Below, piece by piece: positions 29,790 through 30,852 of a stretch of 30,852 nt of DNA. Source of the DNA: JALHSV01 sp964553535 (GTDB lineage Bacteria > Nitrospirota > Thermodesulfovibrionia > Thermodesulfovibrionales > SM23-35); assembly GCA_964553535.1 (NCBI GenBank), contig CAZKLK010000005.1, forward strand, positions 1 to 30,852, read 5' to 3'. The position numbers were made by a program, and so were the translations under genes. The notes below the pieces were generated by a model. It worked only from the letters and a program-made list of their open reading frames with translations. It ran no database searches and had not been told where the DNA came from. The stretch's first letter is position 1; the number at the start of each line of letters is the position of its first letter.

Positions 29790-30659
29790 TTAAGAAATAT
29801 CGGCAATCCCCTCAAATACCTTTTTTGCGGGGCCGGTCATGTGCACATGCTTATTCGAAGCCCGTTCAATCAGGAGAGCGCCCCCGGGCAGATGCACCGT
29901 CACTGTTTCCCCGGTCAAGCCTTTCAGGGCGGATGCCACAGCAGCGGCCGACGCGCCGGTGCCGCACGCCATTGTCTCGCCGGCGCCCCTTTCCCAGACG
30001 CGCATCTTGATCTCTGATGCATTAAGAATTTCTACAAACTCAACATTGGTTCTTCTTGGAAACATGTCGTGGGTTTCTATCAAGGGTCCATAGCGCCCAA
30101 CCGGGAAAGCGGCAACCTGATCAACGAAAATTACCGTGTGGGGATTTCCCATGGATAGGCATGTTATATTGAATTTTTTATCAGCCACTTTAAGCGGATA
30201 ATCGATAACCCCCGTATTTCGGCCATTAGAAAAAGTGGAATTGAATTTTTGCGCAAGCCTGACCGGTATTTTACCGGGCTCGAATACCGGTTCTCCCATG
30301 TCGACTTTAACCATATTTCCTGCCCGCTGAGGTCTAATGATGCCCGCAAGCGTTTCAATATTGAGAATCCGCTTCCGCGAAAGTTTATTATCCCAGATAT
30401 ACCGCGCAAGACAGCGGATTCCATTGCCGCACATTTCTACCTCACTGCCGTCGGCATTCAGTATTCTCATCCTGAAATCCGATTTCATTGAGTGATCAAG
30501 GAGCAGGATTTGATCGGCCCCGATGCCAAAGCGTCTGTCGCATAATCGCCTGCTTAGCGCCTGAAGCCCTGTTTTCTTCGGTGGAAAGGCTTCTTGCCTG
30601 CAATCAATAAGGATAAAGTCGTTCCCGAGCCCCTGCATCTTTGTAAAGCGGATTTTCAT
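29790..30659 (-). CDS. dapF: Diaminopimelate epimerase
   Basis: Converts LL- to meso-diaminopimelate for lysine and murein crosslinks. The 289-residue product has the two mirror-image lobes with the catalytic cysteines in EMCGNGIRC (Cys 77) and MACGTGASA (Cys 232), plus the N-terminal FTKMQGLGNDFILID and SMGNPHTVIFV. No clear Shine-Dalgarno precedes the ATG at 30659; TATAAA ends 4 nt before it, so its promoter or leader is uncertain. It is the first gene of the dapF-dapA pair. Confidence 0.97.
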   Translation of the reverse strand: MKIRFTKMQGLGNDFILIDCRQEAFPPKKTGLQALSRRLCDRRFGIGADQILLLDHSMKSDFRMRILNADGSEVEMCGNGIRCLARYIWDNKLSRKRILNIETLAGIIRPQRAGNMVKVDMGEPVFEPGKIPVRLAQKFNSTFSNGRNTGVIDYPLKVADKKFNITCLSMGNPHTVIFVDQVAAFPVGRYGPLIETHDMFPRRTNVEFVEILNASEIKMRVWERGAGETMACGTGASAAAVASALKGLTGETVTVHLPGGALLIERASNKHVHMTGPAKKVFEGIADIS

Positions 30660-30682
30660 CTGTTTTATATTTTTTTTATGCA

Positions 30683-30720
30683 GTCATCATTCCGGCCTGT
30701 TCGGAATCCTTCTTTTTAGG
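30683..30720 (+). repeat. REP-like element, copy A of an inverted pair
   Basis: The copy starts GTCATCATTCCGGCCTGTT and contains the hairpin ATTCCG (30689-30694)/CGGAAT (30702-30707), then CCTTCTTTTTAGG. It is closely similar to the reverse complement of copy B 25 bp away and to the element at 16439-16464. Confidence 0.6.
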
Positions 30721-30745
30721 TTTTTGTTATTCAGGGAAAATGGCT

Positions 30746-30778
30746 CCTCAAAAAGATTCCAACAGGCGGGAATGACAA
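30746..30778 (-). repeat. REP-like element, copy B of an inverted pair
   Basis: Read on the minus strand it gives TTGTCATTCCCGCCTGTT, then GGAATC and TTTTTGAGG, matching copy A with a few changes. Two facing copies form a BIME-like unit upstream of dapF. Confidence 0.6.
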
Positions 30779-30852
30779 CGAGCGCCTTGTAATCAATCAT
30801 TTGCCTCTTCTGGGAACCTTGTGGATAGGAATTGTTCATTCTTTTATTTTTA

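Overview
This is a chromosomal, gene-dense housekeeping region of a Gram-negative-type, probably anaerobic bacterium with mixed GC content and frequent GTG/TTG starts. The F1 operon with both b and b' subunits but without a and c, the b subunit carrying a signal-like N-terminus, the type I-beta DAHP synthase and the short palindromic intergenic repeats suggest Nitrospirota or Desulfobacterota. That placement is inference; there is no rRNA or marker tree here.

Layout. 1-3209 (+): an aromatic-rich leader peptide and attenuator, aroF, an MFS permease, tRNA-Leu(CAG) and moaC. 3232-8329 (-): a soluble PRC/MgtE-N/CBS protein, an Nramp-like metal transporter and mtnA in one overlapping operon, then a polyprenyl diphosphate synthase and an AMMECR1 protein behind their own promoter. 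8680-12468 (+): murA, tgt, a CDF metal exporter and a truncated tungstate-binding tupA. 12523-17092 (-): glnA, a YihY-family membrane protein, der and a cysteine-rich YkgJ-like protein. 17093-18054: a decayed stretch with a RelE-type toxin remnant, then a MOSC-domain gene (+). 18111-21427 (-): xerD, a tRNA1(Val)-methyltransferase-like gene and a REC-GAF-HD-GYP response regulator. 21572-27464 (-): atpF'-F-H-A-G-D-C with a strong promoter and terminator. 27630-28760 (+): bioF. 28875-30659 (-): dapF-dapA.

Themes. Aromatic amino acid supply (aroF), diaminopimelate/lysine (dapA, dapF), biotin (bioF), glutamine (glnA), murein (murA) and ATP synthesis are represented mostly by isolated genes or split operons. 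Divalent metal handling (MgtE-N/CBS with Nramp, CDF) and molybdo/tungsto-enzyme functions (moaC, MOSC, broken tupA) recur.

The most interesting signals are: (1) a 21-codon leader peptide with seven Phe, one Tyr and one Trp codon before aroF, followed by mutually exclusive hairpins and an intrinsic terminator, which is the layout of ribosome-mediated attenuation; (2) an MgtE-type regulatory module without its channel, coupled to an Nramp-like transporter that lacks the usual DPGN and MPH metal-binding motifs; (3) several genes with a -10-like hexamer 5-6 nt before the start codon and no Shine-Dalgarno, suggesting leaderless mRNAs; (4) truncated tupA and RelE remnants and palindromic repeats marking genome decay. 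No CRISPR array, insertion sequence, prophage or rRNA was seen.
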